From Marinobacter changyiensis (lineage in GTDB: Bacteria > Pseudomonadota > Gammaproteobacteria > Pseudomonadales > Oleiphilaceae), in assembly GCF_009193265.1 (NCBI RefSeq), contig NZ_VZZZ01000003.1:372001-436000 (forward strand): DNA of 64,000 nucleotides. Direction: 5' to 3'. The first letter of the stretch is position 1; every line of letters begins with the position of its first letter. A program made the translations under genes and the position numbers. Positions 55,669-64,000 of the stretch are shown one piece after another. The notes beneath the pieces are model-generated. The model was not told the DNA's origin and searched no databases. It was given only the letters and a program-made list of their open reading frames with translations.

Positions 55669-57411
55669 TTATTCAGTCTGCTCCCAACTTTTCAGTAGCT
55701 CCTCATAGGCAACCGTCACACCTTGTGGCTTCTCGTTGACGAGTTTCGCCTTCGGTGATCCCGGCTGGTCCAGCCAGTAACTGGCTTCGCGCGGCTCGTT
55801 CAGCTTGGGGCCGCAAATATCCTGAACGTTGGCACGCTCAAGACGCTCCATGATCTTGTCCTGCGCTTCGGCAAGGCCGTCAAGAGCTTGTTGCGGCGTA
55901 CGCTCACCACTGGCTGCCTGGGCAATATACTGCCACCACAGCTGAGCCAGCTTGGGATAGTCGGGTACGTTGGTGCCGGTTGGCGACCACTGGACCCGTG
56001 CCGGGCTGCGGTAAAACTCGACCAGGCCACCTAACTTGGGAGCAGCGTCGGTCATTGCCTCCGACCGGATGTCGGAATCCCGAATCGGTGTCAGACCCAC
56101 CAGGGTCTTCTTCAGGGATACGGTCTTGGCAACGGTAAACTGGGCATACAGCCAGGCCGCCAGACGGCGCTCTTTAGGCGTGGACTTCATGAATGTCCAG
56201 GAACCCACATCCTGATAGCCCAGCTTCATGCCTTCTTCCCAGTAGGGACCCTTCGGAGACGGAGCCATACGCCACTTCGGCGTGCCGTCAGCATTCACCA
56301 CCGGCAACCCTTCCTTGTTCATGCTTGCAGTAAAGGCGGTGTACCAGAAGATCTGTTGCGCGATATTACCCTGAGCCGGAACCGGGCCAGCTTCTGAGAA
56401 CGTCATGCCCTGAGCTTCAGGTGGCGCGTATTTACGCAGCCAGTCCACATACTTCTGGGTGGCGTACACGGCTGGGGGAGCATTGGTAGCACCACCACGG
56501 GTTACGCTGGAGCCAACAGGACGGCAATCTTCAACCCGAATACCCCACTCGTCTACGGGCAGACCATTTGGCAGGCCTTTATCGCCACCGCCGGCCATGG
56601 AGAACCAGGCGTCAGTGAAACGCCAGCCCAGGGAGGGGTCTTTTTTGCCGTAGTCCATATGGCCGTATACGCGCTCGCCGTCGATCTCCTTCACGTGGAC
56701 TGAGAAAAATTCAGCGATATCCTCATAGGCAGACCAGTTAACGGGCACACCAAGATCGTAGCCGTAACGTTCCTTGAACTGCGCTTTCAGATCTTCACGC
56801 TCAAACCAGTCGGCACGGAACCAGTAGAGGTTTGCAAACTGCTGGGTGGGCAACTGGTAAATTTTGCCATCAGGAGCAGTGGTGAAATCCAGACCGATAA
56901 AATCTTCAAGATCGAGTGTCGGCAGGGTGAGGTCCTTGGCGTCACCTTCGATCATGTCGGAAATGGGAACTACCTGCCCATAACGGTAATGGGTACCGAT
57001 CAGGTCGGAGTCATTGATGAAGCCGTCAAAAATATTGCGGCCCGACTGCATTTGAGTCTGCAGTTTCTCGATGACGTCACCTTCTTGAATCAGATTGTGG
57101 TTAACCTTGATTCCGGTGATGTCAGTGAAGGCTTTCGCCAACACATTGGATTCGTACTCGTGAGTGGCGATGGTTTCAGACACCACGTTGATTTCCATGC
57201 CACGGAACTGCTTGGCCGCTTCCGTAAACCAGGCCATTTCTTTCAGCTGCTCTTCTTTGCTGAGAGTTGAGGTGGCGAATTCTTCAGACACCCACTTTTC
57301 AGCAGCATCGGAATACTGATCCGCATGAGCCTGCAGGCTCATACCCAGACTCGCAGCGCCCACTGCCGTGGTTAGTAAAAGCGCTTTCGGATACTTGTTA
57401 TTTTTAAACAT
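55669..57411 (-). CDS. glpV: Glycerol ABC transporter substrate-binding protein GlpV
   Basis: 580 aa from the ATG at 57411 with AGGTTGGG upstream. Signal peptide (LLLTTAVGAASLGMSLQAHAD). A family-1 solute-binding protein, larger than sugar-binding ones (about 430). Last gene of a glpSTPQUV set; in Rhizobium leguminosarum these genes encode a glycerol importer. Identity rests on operon content, protein size and the DUF2160 neighbour. Glycerol or another polyol is the likely ligand. Confidence 0.85.
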   Translation of the reverse strand: MFKNNKYPKALLLTTAVGAASLGMSLQAHADQYSDAAEKWVSEEFATSTLSKEEQLKEMAWFTEAAKQFRGMEINVVSETIATHEYESNVLAKAFTDITGIKVNHNLIQEGDVIEKLQTQMQSGRNIFDGFINDSDLIGTHYRYGQVVPISDMIEGDAKDLTLPTLDLEDFIGLDFTTAPDGKIYQLPTQQFANLYWFRADWFEREDLKAQFKERYGYDLGVPVNWSAYEDIAEFFSVHVKEIDGERVYGHMDYGKKDPSLGWRFTDAWFSMAGGGDKGLPNGLPVDEWGIRVEDCRPVGSSVTRGGATNAPPAVYATQKYVDWLRKYAPPEAQGMTFSEAGPVPAQGNIAQQIFWYTAFTASMNKEGLPVVNADGTPKWRMAPSPKGPYWEEGMKLGYQDVGSWTFMKSTPKERRLAAWLYAQFTVAKTVSLKKTLVGLTPIRDSDIRSEAMTDAAPKLGGLVEFYRSPARVQWSPTGTNVPDYPKLAQLWWQYIAQAASGERTPQQALDGLAEAQDKIMERLERANVQDICGPKLNEPREASYWLDQPGSPKAKLVNEKPQGVTVAYEELLKSWEQTE

Positions 57412-57547
57412 ACCCAACCTCGTTTGTATTGTTAGTATTCGGTCACCCGTCATGTGGCAGGTCAAAAACAACCCGGTGATCGTTTTCGACCACAAAATAA
57501 ACATTAGTTCGTTTGCGAAAAAACATCAACTCGGACAACTCTGTCAG

Positions 57548-57823
57548 TCAGCCCCAGCGGAGCAGTATGGCCACCCAGACCACCGAGACCGCCAGGGCGA
57601 TCCACAGGCTGAGTTCGGTTAAACCCAGAAACATCAGGTTGATGTAGGCACTCGTGAGCAGACCGATAAACAACCGGTCACCCCGGGTGGTTGCGATGGG
57701 CAGAAACCCCTTGCGCTCCGTGCAGGGAGAAACAACTTCGTACACCGTCATCACCACAAGAATAGCGGCTATTACGGCGAAGAAAATGGCGACCGGTAAG
57801 GTCCAGTTCATCCAGGCAATCAT
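57548..57823 (-). CDS. glpU: DUF2160 small membrane protein GlpU
   Basis: 91 aa from the ATG at 57823 with GGAG 7 bases upstream. Three membrane segments (residues about 6-29, 50-70, 72-88). DUF2160 proteins occur with glp-type ABC transporters and are needed for glycerol uptake in Rhizobium by report; their mechanism is unknown. Lies between permease glpQ and binding protein glpV. The upstream extension would overlap glpQ. Confidence 0.88.
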   Translation of the reverse strand: MIAWMNWTLPVAIFFAVIAAILVVMTVYEVVSPCTERKGFLPIATTRGDRLFIGLLTSAYINLMFLGLTELSLWIALAVSVVWVAILLRWG

Positions 57824-57833
57824 AATGCGTCTC

Positions 57834-58640
57834 CTATACCCGACCGAGGGCAAAGCCGGTGGCAATGTGGTTACGGACAAACCAGACCACCAACAAACCC
57901 GGAAGAATGGTCAATACCCCCGCTGCAGCCAGCACGCCCCAATCAATGCCGCTGGCCCCCATGGTTCGCGTCATGATCGCTCCAATGGGCTGGGCATCTA
58001 CCGAGGTCAGGGTTCGCGCCAACAGCAATTCCACCCAGGAGAACATGAAAGCAAAGAACGCCGCGACACCGATCCCTGAGCGAATCATCGGGATAAATAT
58101 CTTCACGAAGAACTTCGGAAAGCTGTACCCATCAATATAGGCCATCTCGTCATACTCTTTAGGAACGCCCGAGATAAAGCCTTCCAGAATCCATACCGCC
58201 AGCGGGACGTTGAACAGGCAATGCGCCAGCGCTACCGCTATGTGCGTATCGAACAAGCCGATAGAGGAATAGAGCTGAAAGAACGGCAGCAAGAACACCG
58301 CGGGTGGCGCCATGCGGTTGCTGAGCAACCAGAAGAACAGATGCTTGTCACCCACAAACTTATAGCGGCTGAAGGCATAGGCTGCAGGAAGAGCCACCAA
58401 CAGGGTAATCACCACGTTGATCGAGACATAAATCATCGAGTTGATGTAACCGGAGTACCAACTTGGATCCGTGAAGATCGTCGCGTAATTCGCCAGCGTG
58501 AAGTTCTGGGGGAAAAACGTCAGCTGTCCCAGGATCTCCTGGTTGGTCTTGAACGACATGTTCAGCAACCAATAGATAGGCAGCATCAGCAGGATAATGT
58601 ATGCCGTAATACCAAAACCTTTGCGTTTATTCATGTTCAT
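57834..58640 (-). CDS. glpQ: ABC transporter permease GlpQ
   Basis: 268 aa, MalG-type inner-membrane permease with six segments. The EAA-loop motif (EYDEMAYIDGYSFPKFFVKIFIPM) contacts the ATPase. The ATG at 58640 is preferred over GTG 58643; a GAGG lies upstream. It is 10 bp after glpP. The symbol follows the rhizobial transporter naming and is unrelated to E. coli GlpQ, a phosphodiesterase. Confidence 0.9.
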   Translation of the reverse strand: MNMNKRKGFGITAYIILLMLPIYWLLNMSFKTNQEILGQLTFFPQNFTLANYATIFTDPSWYSGYINSMIYVSINVVITLLVALPAAYAFSRYKFVGDKHLFFWLLSNRMAPPAVFLLPFFQLYSSIGLFDTHIAVALAHCLFNVPLAVWILEGFISGVPKEYDEMAYIDGYSFPKFFVKIFIPMIRSGIGVAAFFAFMFSWVELLLARTLTSVDAQPIGAIMTRTMGASGIDWGVLAAAGVLTILPGLLVVWFVRNHIATGFALGRV

Positions 58641-58650
58641 CACCAGGCCC

Positions 58651-59517
58651 TCACTTTTGTTTGTCGAGGTGGGTTATTGCAGTGAAGAACAGCCATGACA
58701 CCAACAGCACGATCAGGAAGTAGATCAGTGAAAAGGCCGCCGCCCGACCAATATCGAACTGACCGATGGCCATGGTGGTCAGGGTCTGGCTCAGGAACGT
58801 GGTTGAGCTGCCCGGACCGCCACCTGTCAGCACAAAGGGCTCGGTATAAATCATGAAGCTGTCCATAAAACGCAGCAGCACCGCAATCACCAGGACACTC
58901 TTGAGGCGAGGCAGCTGGATATAACGGAAGATGGCCCACCTGGAGGCGCGGTCGATTTCCGCCGCCTGGTAGAAAGCTTCCGGTATCGCCCTCAGGCCGG
59001 AGTAGCAGAGCAACGCCACCAGCGGTGTCCAGTGCCAGACATCCATCAACAGCACGGTTGCCCAGGCATCTCCCGTATTGGCGGTGTAGTTATAATCGAC
59101 CCCGAGCTGGTTCAGGCCCCAGCCGAACAGACCAATGTCCCCGCGACCAAATATCTGCCAGATGGTACCCACGACGTTCCAGGGAATCAGCAACGGGATG
59201 GCCAGCAGAATCAGGCACAGCGAGGCGCGCTTTCCGGTCGTTGGCATCATCAGCGCGATGCCGATTCCCAGGGGAATCTGGATAAACAGCACAGCTGCGG
59301 AAAAAAGAAACTGACGACCCAGGGAGGCCTGCAACCGCTCGTTACCCAAAACCTCTTCAAACCATTCCGTGCCCACGAAGTAGGCCTGGCCCGGGCCAAA
59401 GATGTCCTGAACCGAGTAATTGACCACAGTCATCAGCGGGATAAGCGCGGAAAACGCCACCAGGATGAAAACCGGCAGCACCAGCCACCAGGCTTTGTTA
59501 TTGGGTACCTTGTTCAC
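58651..59517 (-). CDS. glpP: ABC transporter permease GlpP
   Basis: 288 aa, MalF-type permease with six membrane segments and the EAA loop (PEAFYQAAEIDRASRWAIFRYIQLP). Starts at the ATG at 59517, overlapping the glpT stop by 4 bp. Forms the channel with GlpQ. The tail IYFLIVLLVSWLFFTAI is the last segment. Confidence 0.9.
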   Translation of the reverse strand: MNKVPNNKAWWLVLPVFILVAFSALIPLMTVVNYSVQDIFGPGQAYFVGTEWFEEVLGNERLQASLGRQFLFSAAVLFIQIPLGIGIALMMPTTGKRASLCLILLAIPLLIPWNVVGTIWQIFGRGDIGLFGWGLNQLGVDYNYTANTGDAWATVLLMDVWHWTPLVALLCYSGLRAIPEAFYQAAEIDRASRWAIFRYIQLPRLKSVLVIAVLLRFMDSFMIYTEPFVLTGGGPGSSTTFLSQTLTTMAIGQFDIGRAAAFSLIYFLIVLLVSWLFFTAITHLDKQK

Positions 59518-60614
59518 TCTGCCACCCCCTCGACCAGAAATTCATCGATATAAAGCTTCAACCATTGCCGGGGAAACCCGATATACACGGTATCGCCTTC
59601 TATCATCTGGTCCTCATCGATCCGTGCCAGCAATGACCGGGATCCGAGTTCCAGTGCAACAATTTGATAAGTGCCCAGATCCTCGATGTAGTTCACCTGA
59701 CATTCATAGGTGTCATCAGATGGGGTATTGGACAGGTACACGAATTCAGGACGGATCCCGATTTTAATATTTGACGAGGTGCTGGCATCTATATGCCTCA
59801 GCAAATCCGGATGGATAATCAGCGGAATATTATCGAACTCGACGCCAGTCTCCGTGCGCTGAACCGGAATCAGGTTCATGCCCGGACTACCAATGAAATA
59901 TCCAACAAAAGTGTGGTTGGGATTTTCAAACAATTCTCTCGGTGTTCCGAACTGGACGATCTGACCGTCGTACATCACCGCAATCTTGTCGGCAAAAGTC
60001 GACGCTTCAAGCTGGTCGTGGGTTACATAGACCATAGTAATATTGAACTGCTCATGGATCTGCTTGAGCTTGCGGCGCAGTCTCCACTTCAGCTGGGGGT
60101 CGATAACCGTCAACGGCTCGTCAAACAGAATGGCCGATACGTCATCCCGAACCAGGCCCCGGCCCATGGACACCTTCTGCTTTTCATCCGCCGTCAGGTT
60201 CTTGGCTTTATTGTGCAGCACGTTATCCAGCTCAAGAATGGCGGCAATCTCTTCCACCTTGGCGTTGATCCTGGCCTTGGGCATCCCCGCATTGCGTAAC
60301 GGAAACGCGAGGTTGTCAAACACCGTCATGGAGTCATAGACCACCGGGAACTGAAATACCTGGGCGATGTTGCGATCTTTCGGCGACAGCTCGTTGACCT
60401 TGACGTTATCAAACAGAACCTCGCCCTCGGAGGGCTGAAGCAAACCGGAAATGATATTGAGCATGGTGCTCTTCCCGCACCCGGAGGGGCCGAGCAAAGC
60501 GTATGCGCCACCGTTATGCCAAACGTGGCTCATCTGGCGAATGGCATAGTCCTCCGGGCCGGAGGGGTTTTTACTGTAGCTGTGAGCTAGTGATTTTAAT
60601 TGAATTTCCGCCAT
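59514..60614 (-). CDS. glpT: ABC transporter ATPase GlpT
   Basis: 366 aa. Walker A GPSGCGKSTMLN, Walker B ILFDEPLTVID and a C-terminal TOBE-like domain. The ABC signature is non-canonical: LTADEKQKVS replaces LSGGQ, and the D-loop is altered, so one composite ATP site of the GlpS-GlpT pair is probably degenerate. Partner GlpS has the canonical signature. The symbol follows the rhizobial naming, not E. coli GlpT. Confidence 0.9.
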   Translation of the reverse strand: MAEIQLKSLAHSYSKNPSGPEDYAIRQMSHVWHNGGAYALLGPSGCGKSTMLNIISGLLQPSEGEVLFDNVKVNELSPKDRNIAQVFQFPVVYDSMTVFDNLAFPLRNAGMPKARINAKVEEIAAILELDNVLHNKAKNLTADEKQKVSMGRGLVRDDVSAILFDEPLTVIDPQLKWRLRRKLKQIHEQFNITMVYVTHDQLEASTFADKIAVMYDGQIVQFGTPRELFENPNHTFVGYFIGSPGMNLIPVQRTETGVEFDNIPLIIHPDLLRHIDASTSSNIKIGIRPEFVYLSNTPSDDTYECQVNYIEDLGTYQIVALELGSRSLLARIDEDQMIEGDTVYIGFPRQWLKLYIDEFLVEGVAE

Positions 60615-60620
60615 GTCGGC

Positions 60621-61709
60621 TTACTCCCTGGACAGATGGGCGGGTGCTTGAATCAAGGCCCCGTCCACCGCGAAAACGAACAGCTTGCTGATCGGCAGAT
60701 ACACGTTGATGGGCGTATCGGTGTGGTATTCGTGTACCCCCATCAACTGAAGCACCAACTGGAAGTGATCATTCTTCACGTGCATGAAGGTTTCAGACCC
60801 GCTGATTTCCCCTAATTCAACACTCATTGAAAGCTCAAGATCATCGTCATGCTGGGGCACCAGACTGATGTGACTGGGGCGCACGCCGAACTGATAGGCG
60901 CCAGGCACAAGATTACTCAGGTTGCGGGTCAGCGGGTGATGGGCGTAGTCATCAAAGGTGACTTCGGTTTCTGTTACCCGCCCCTTGATAAGGTTAATCG
61001 GCGGTTCACTGAACAGTTCCGCCGCAGCTACGCTAGAAGGCTGACGGTACACCGACGTCACCGGTCCCGACTGGATAATATTGCCCTCGTGCAACAGCGT
61101 TGTAACGCCACCCAGAGCAAGCGCTTCGTTAGCTTCCGTTGTGGCGTAGACAGCGATGCAGTTGCGCTCTTTGAACAGTTCCCGCAATTCTGCTCTCAGT
61201 TCTTCCCGCAGCTTATAGTCAAGGTTGACCAGGGGCTCATCGAACAAAATCAGGCTGGCATCCTTGACCAGTGCGCGAGCCATGGCCGTACGCTGCTGCT
61301 GGCCGCCGGAAAGTTCCAGGGGATAACGCTGGAGCAGAGGTTCTATCTGCAGCATAAAGGCCGTTTCCTTGACCCTGCGGGTAACCTCAGCCTCTTTCAT
61401 CCTGGCAAGGCGCAAAGGCGATGCGATATTTTCCCAGACAGTCAGGTTCGGGTAGTTGATAAACTGCTGATAGATCATTGAAATATTGCGGCGTTGAACC
61501 GACTCATTCGTGACATCCCGCCCATCCACCAGCACTCTGCCGGTGTCCGGTTTATCCAACCCTGCCATTAGCCTCATAAGCGAGGTCTTACCTGCCAGGG
61601 TTCGACCCAAAAGAACATTGAAGGAGCCCGCCTCAAAGGTGATATCAGCTCCGGCAATATGCGGGACGCCATCAACCACACGGGAGACATTTTCCAGGGT
61701 TAACGACAT
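60621..61709 (-). CDS. glpS: ABC transporter ATPase GlpS
   Basis: 362 aa from the ATG at 61709 ([17 protein letters not shown]). Walker A is [12 protein letters not shown], the signature [12 protein letters not shown], Walker [17 protein letters not shown], and a TOBE-like C-terminus. First gene of the operon, 42 bp downstream of a sigma-54 promoter. The usual glpD gene is not seen in the window. Confidence 0.9.
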   Translation of the reverse strand: MSLTLENVSRVVDGVPHIAGADITFEAGSFNVLLGRTLAGKTSLMRLMAGLDKPDTGRVLVDGRDVTNESVQRRNISMIYQQFINYPNLTVWENIASPLRLARMKEAEVTRRVKETAFMLQIEPLLQRYPLELSGGQQQRTAMARALVKDASLILFDEPLVNLDYKLREELRAELRELFKERNCIAVYATTEANEALALGGVTTLLHEGNIIQSGPVTSVYRQPSSVAAAELFSEPPINLIKGRVTETEVTFDDYAHHPLTRNLSNLVPGAYQFGVRPSHISLVPQHDDDLELSMSVELGEISGSETFMHVKNDHFQLVLQLMGVHEYHTDTPINVYLPISKLFVFAVDGALIQAPAHLSRE

Positions 61710-61750
61710 AGATTTGGTCCTTGTTTTTGTTCGATTGCGAATATGACAAC

Positions 61751-61765
61751 GCAATGAACATACCA
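61751..61765 (-). promoter_or_regulatory. Sigma-54 promoter of the glp operon
   Basis: On the minus strand the sequence is TGGTATGTTCATTGC (consensus TGGCACG-N4-TTGC). The GG and GC are separated by exactly 10 bases, and only the two pyrimidine-variable positions differ. The GC is 42 bp upstream of the glpS ATG. A sigma-54-dependent activator gene diverges from this region. Confidence 0.82.
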
Positions 61766-61882
61766 AATCCGTATTAACGCCTACCACTATTTTATAATAA
61801 GCTGTTTCTAATGAGCTTTATCGTGTCCTTTAAGTCTCATCCGGGATTCACCATGTTCGGTTCCGAATTTTATTGATCACTC

Positions 61883-61930
61883 TGAACATTGACATCAACA
61901 GTGTATGAACAAGATACTGAACACTGAACA
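61883..61930. repeat. Four TGAACA repeats, candidate activator-binding (enhancer) sites
   Basis: TGAACA occurs at 61883-61888, 61906-61911, 61918-61923 and 61925-61930. These sites are about 120-165 bp from the sigma-54 promoter, a normal enhancer distance, and lie 68-115 bp before the regulator ATG. A fifth TGAACA (61755-61760) is inside the promoter. Confidence 0.5.
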
Positions 61931-61997
61931 CCTCCTGCTCGCCTCGACGTGGTTTCATACGAAACACCCGAACAAATACAAGACAGGGACCTGAGCG

Positions 61998-63908
61998 ATG
62001 AACAGCCTGGCTCGCAGCAGAGAATTCACCGAAGTGATAAACGCGTCCTGGGAGCGGTGCCGGACTTATGGGCTGAGCCACAGCACCCGTCCTGCCCTGG
62101 TGCAGATGAATCCTTCCGAAAGCGAACAGCTCCGGGAGCAGTACAGGTTGCTGGTGGAAACAACAGAATGCGAAGTTCTGCCCTACTATGAAAACATCCT
62201 GTCCAATAGCCAGTGCATGATTCTGCTGACTGACCCGAAAGGCCGAATCCTTAACACTTGGGGGGACTGGCGATTCATCGACTCCGACAAGAAACCGTTC
62301 TTCCGCGAGGGCACTTGCTGGCAGGAGCAATCCAACGGCACCAACGCCATCGGCACAGCCATCGCATGCGGACATCCCGTACAGGTTCAGCGCAGTGAGC
62401 ATTACCTGAAGGCCAACCGGATCATGATTGGTTCTGCCGCGCCTATTTTCGATGTCGACCGCAACCTGATGGGCGTTCTCAACGTTTCCAGTGATGCTTA
62501 TTTGCCTCAGGCCCACACTCTGGGGATGGTCCGCCTGATGTCGCAATCGGTGGAAAATCGACTGATGGTGAAAAACTACACTGCGACCTGCTTTGTGCTT
62601 ACCTTTAACACCAACGCGGACAACCTCGACAGTCAATGGTCCGGCCTGGTGGCGTTTAATACCGAGGGTCTGGTCGTGGCGAGCAACCAACGGGCGGAGC
62701 GATTGCTGGACCGCCCCCTTGCCCGGCGAACTATCACCGAGATATTTGACCTGCCCCTGGCGAACTTGAAAAACCAGGCAGATCTGGCAGCACTAGAGCT
62801 CAAGACCGCTGCTGGCCGCAAGCTTTACGGTGTGATCAGGCGGCCCATGGAGTCGGTGAATACAGGACCGCGTTTTGCAGTACCTTCAGGCCCCGAAAAG
62901 CCATCGGAGGTCAGCCGCACTGACATCCGGCTGGAAGACATGGAGTTCGGCGATCCGGTAATGAAACGATGCATCCATCAGGCCCGCAGAATCATCGATA
63001 GGGACATTCCGTTGCTGATTCAGGGAGAGACCGGGGTCGGCAAGGAAGTATTTGTGAAAGCCCTTCATCATATAAGTGCCCGCCGGAATTTCCCGGTTGT
63101 AGCGGTGAATTGCGCAGCCATACCCGCCGAACTGGTGGAGTCCGAACTGTTCGGCTACGAAAAGGGCGCCTTTACCGGCGCCAGCAGCCGGGGCGCAACG
63201 GGGCTGATCCGCAAGGCTCACCAGGGTGTGCTGTTTCTCGATGAAATCGGTGAGATGCCACTCAGTGCCCAGGCCAGGTTGCTACGGGTGTTGCAGGAGC
63301 GGGAGGTAACACCGCTGGGGTCTACCGAAGCCTATCCGATAGATATCCGTCTGGTGTCTGCCACCAACCGCTGTTTGAAAGAGAGCCTGGACGAGGGCCG
63401 GTTTCGGCAGGATCTGTACTACCGGGTCAGTGGCCTGAATATTCGATTACCGGCCCTGAGAGAACGAAACGACCGCCGTCAGATCATCAAGCAAGTGCAC
63501 CGACGCCACCGGGACGTCGATCAGCCCGGTGAAATGCCAGAGAGCATGCTGGATCTGCTTGAACAACATCCGTGGCCCGGAAACATCCGGCAGCTAATCA
63601 GTGTGATGCAGGTTGCCCTGGCCATGGCGTGCGAAGACCCCATCGATATGTGGCATTTGCCGGACGACTTTTTAAGAGAAATGGAAGCGTTGGGCAAGGA
63701 GCCGGTTCCTGCCACCGAGCCACATAGCGAACCACTCCCTCTGGTTGCCACTGCGTCGCGCTCAGAGAATACAAAGACGGGAGGGGCTGCCACCAATATT
63801 CTGGAAATCTACAGCCGCTATTCGGGCAATGTTTCCCGCACTGCCCGGCATCTCAGCTGCAGCCGCAACACGGTTTACAAGCAGTTAAAAGAGCTGGGCG
63901 TTAAATAG
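61998..63908 (+). CDS. Sigma-54-dependent transcriptional activator, AcoR-like
   Basis: 636 aa. Residues about 1-200 include a GAF-like sensor region ([17 protein letters not shown]), then a PAS-like segment (about 220-290), then the AAA+ domain from about 325: Walker A GETGVGKE (about 343), the sigma-54 loop GAFTGA (about 390), Walker [14 protein letters not shown], and a C-terminal Fis helix-turn-helix ([24 protein letters not shown]). The absence of a receiver domain means it responds to a ligand, not a kinase. It is divergent from glpS, whose promoter is sigma-54 type, so it likely controls glycerol uptake. Confidence 0.93.
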   Translation: MNSLARSREFTEVINASWERCRTYGLSHSTRPALVQMNPSESEQLREQYRLLVETTECEVLPYYENILSNSQCMILLTDPKGRILNTWGDWRFIDSDKKPFFREGTCWQEQSNGTNAIGTAIACGHPVQVQRSEHYLKANRIMIGSAAPIFDVDRNLMGVLNVSSDAYLPQAHTLGMVRLMSQSVENRLMVKNYTATCFVLTFNTNADNLDSQWSGLVAFNTEGLVVASNQRAERLLDRPLARRTITEIFDLPLANLKNQADLAALELKTAAGRKLYGVIRRPMESVNTGPRFAVPSGPEKPSEVSRTDIRLEDMEFGDPVMKRCIHQARRIIDRDIPLLIQGETGVGKEVFVKALHHISARRNFPVVAVNCAAIPAELVESELFGYEKGAFTGASSRGATGLIRKAHQGVLFLDEIGEMPLSAQARLLRVLQEREVTPLGSTEAYPIDIRLVSATNRCLKESLDEGRFRQDLYYRVSGLNIRLPALRERNDRRQIIKQVHRRHRDVDQPGEMPESMLDLLEQHPWPGNIRQLISVMQVALAMACEDPIDMWHLPDDFLREMEALGKEPVPATEPHSEPLPLVATASRSENTKTGGAATNILEIYSRYSGNVSRTARHLSCSRNTVYKQLKELGVK

Positions 63909-64000
63909 CGACGGCCTGTTACCTGGCCGCCGAAAGTTCAAGGGGTTGTTCTGTCGCTTTGCAACCTGTTAACCGCCAGAACCCAGCCATCGTAGAGACT

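Noticed and set aside
61848..62690. 280-codon minus-strand frame overlapping the sigma-54 activator
   Set aside because: It is antisense to a clear GAF/AAA+ protein and covers the enhancer region; no recognisable motifs.
63909..64000. Possible end of a minus-strand gene entering from the right edge (stop near 63919)
   Set aside because: About 27 codons are visible, ending KATEQPLELSAAR; too short to identify and another frame is also open, so I do not call a gene.

Overview
The window is chromosomal DNA of a marine gammaproteobacterium, most like Marinobacter. This rests on protein resemblance, on gene order shared in blocks with Pseudomonas (aat-bpt-infA-clpA-clpS-cspD; nudJ-mnmA-hflD-purB-roxA-GNAT; sagS-gpx-alaA-htpX; ccoNOQP-ccoGHIS) and on a complete glycerol ABC transporter operon. 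The taxon is inferred from recognition, not from a search. Coding density is high. I see no rRNA, tRNA, CRISPR array, intact insertion sequence or prophage.

Layout. 1-1837: lolD (cut by the window edge) and lolC, lipoprotein export. 1956-2940: a PilZ protein and a small secreted protein. 3125-6015: agmatine-to-putrescine genes aguA and aguB, then an orphan MoxR ATPase. 6080-13492: trxB, the N-degron branch (aat, bpt, clpA, clpS), infA, cspD, rluE and a Nudix hydrolase. 13578-19034: mnmA, hflD, purB, the ribosomal oxygenase roxA and a GNAT protein, met head-on by a LysR gene. 20309-26566: a membrane-anchored protein of unknown function, a SagS-like hybrid kinase, glutathione peroxidase, alaA and htpX. 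26705-34633: a small conserved protein, pdxB, an RhlB-like helicase, epmC, dsbD, tusA, an ABM-domain protein, rlmM and an alpha/beta hydrolase.

34751-43577 holds the cbb3 oxidase genes ccoNOQP behind an Anr/FNR-like site, then the assembly genes ccoGHIS and a SafE-type membrane protein. Together they make the high-affinity terminal oxidase and supply its copper.

43636-49438 is the most unusual part. It is a minus-strand cassette with a formylglycine-type sulfatase, a truncated HAD-phosphatase remnant, a DUF3604 protein with PHP-like metal motifs, a membrane-anchored PpiC-type prolyl isomerase and a HupE/UreJ-type membrane protein. All intact members look exported or membrane-bound. The cassette sits where many relatives carry hemN and anr/fnr, and about 0.8 kb of unexplained DNA lies between its upstream end and ttcA. 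It is my main candidate for an undescribed envelope system.

50232-53996: ttcA, a J-domain protein, a polysaccharide deacetylase, a YqjD-like protein and a holin-like membrane protein. 54273-55529: an orphan ABC substrate-binding protein. 55669-61709: glpSTPQUV, a glycerol-type ABC importer on the minus strand. It diverges from a sigma-54-dependent activator (61998-63908). A well-formed sigma-54 promoter and four TGAACA repeats lie in the shared intergenic region, so the activator probably drives the transporter.
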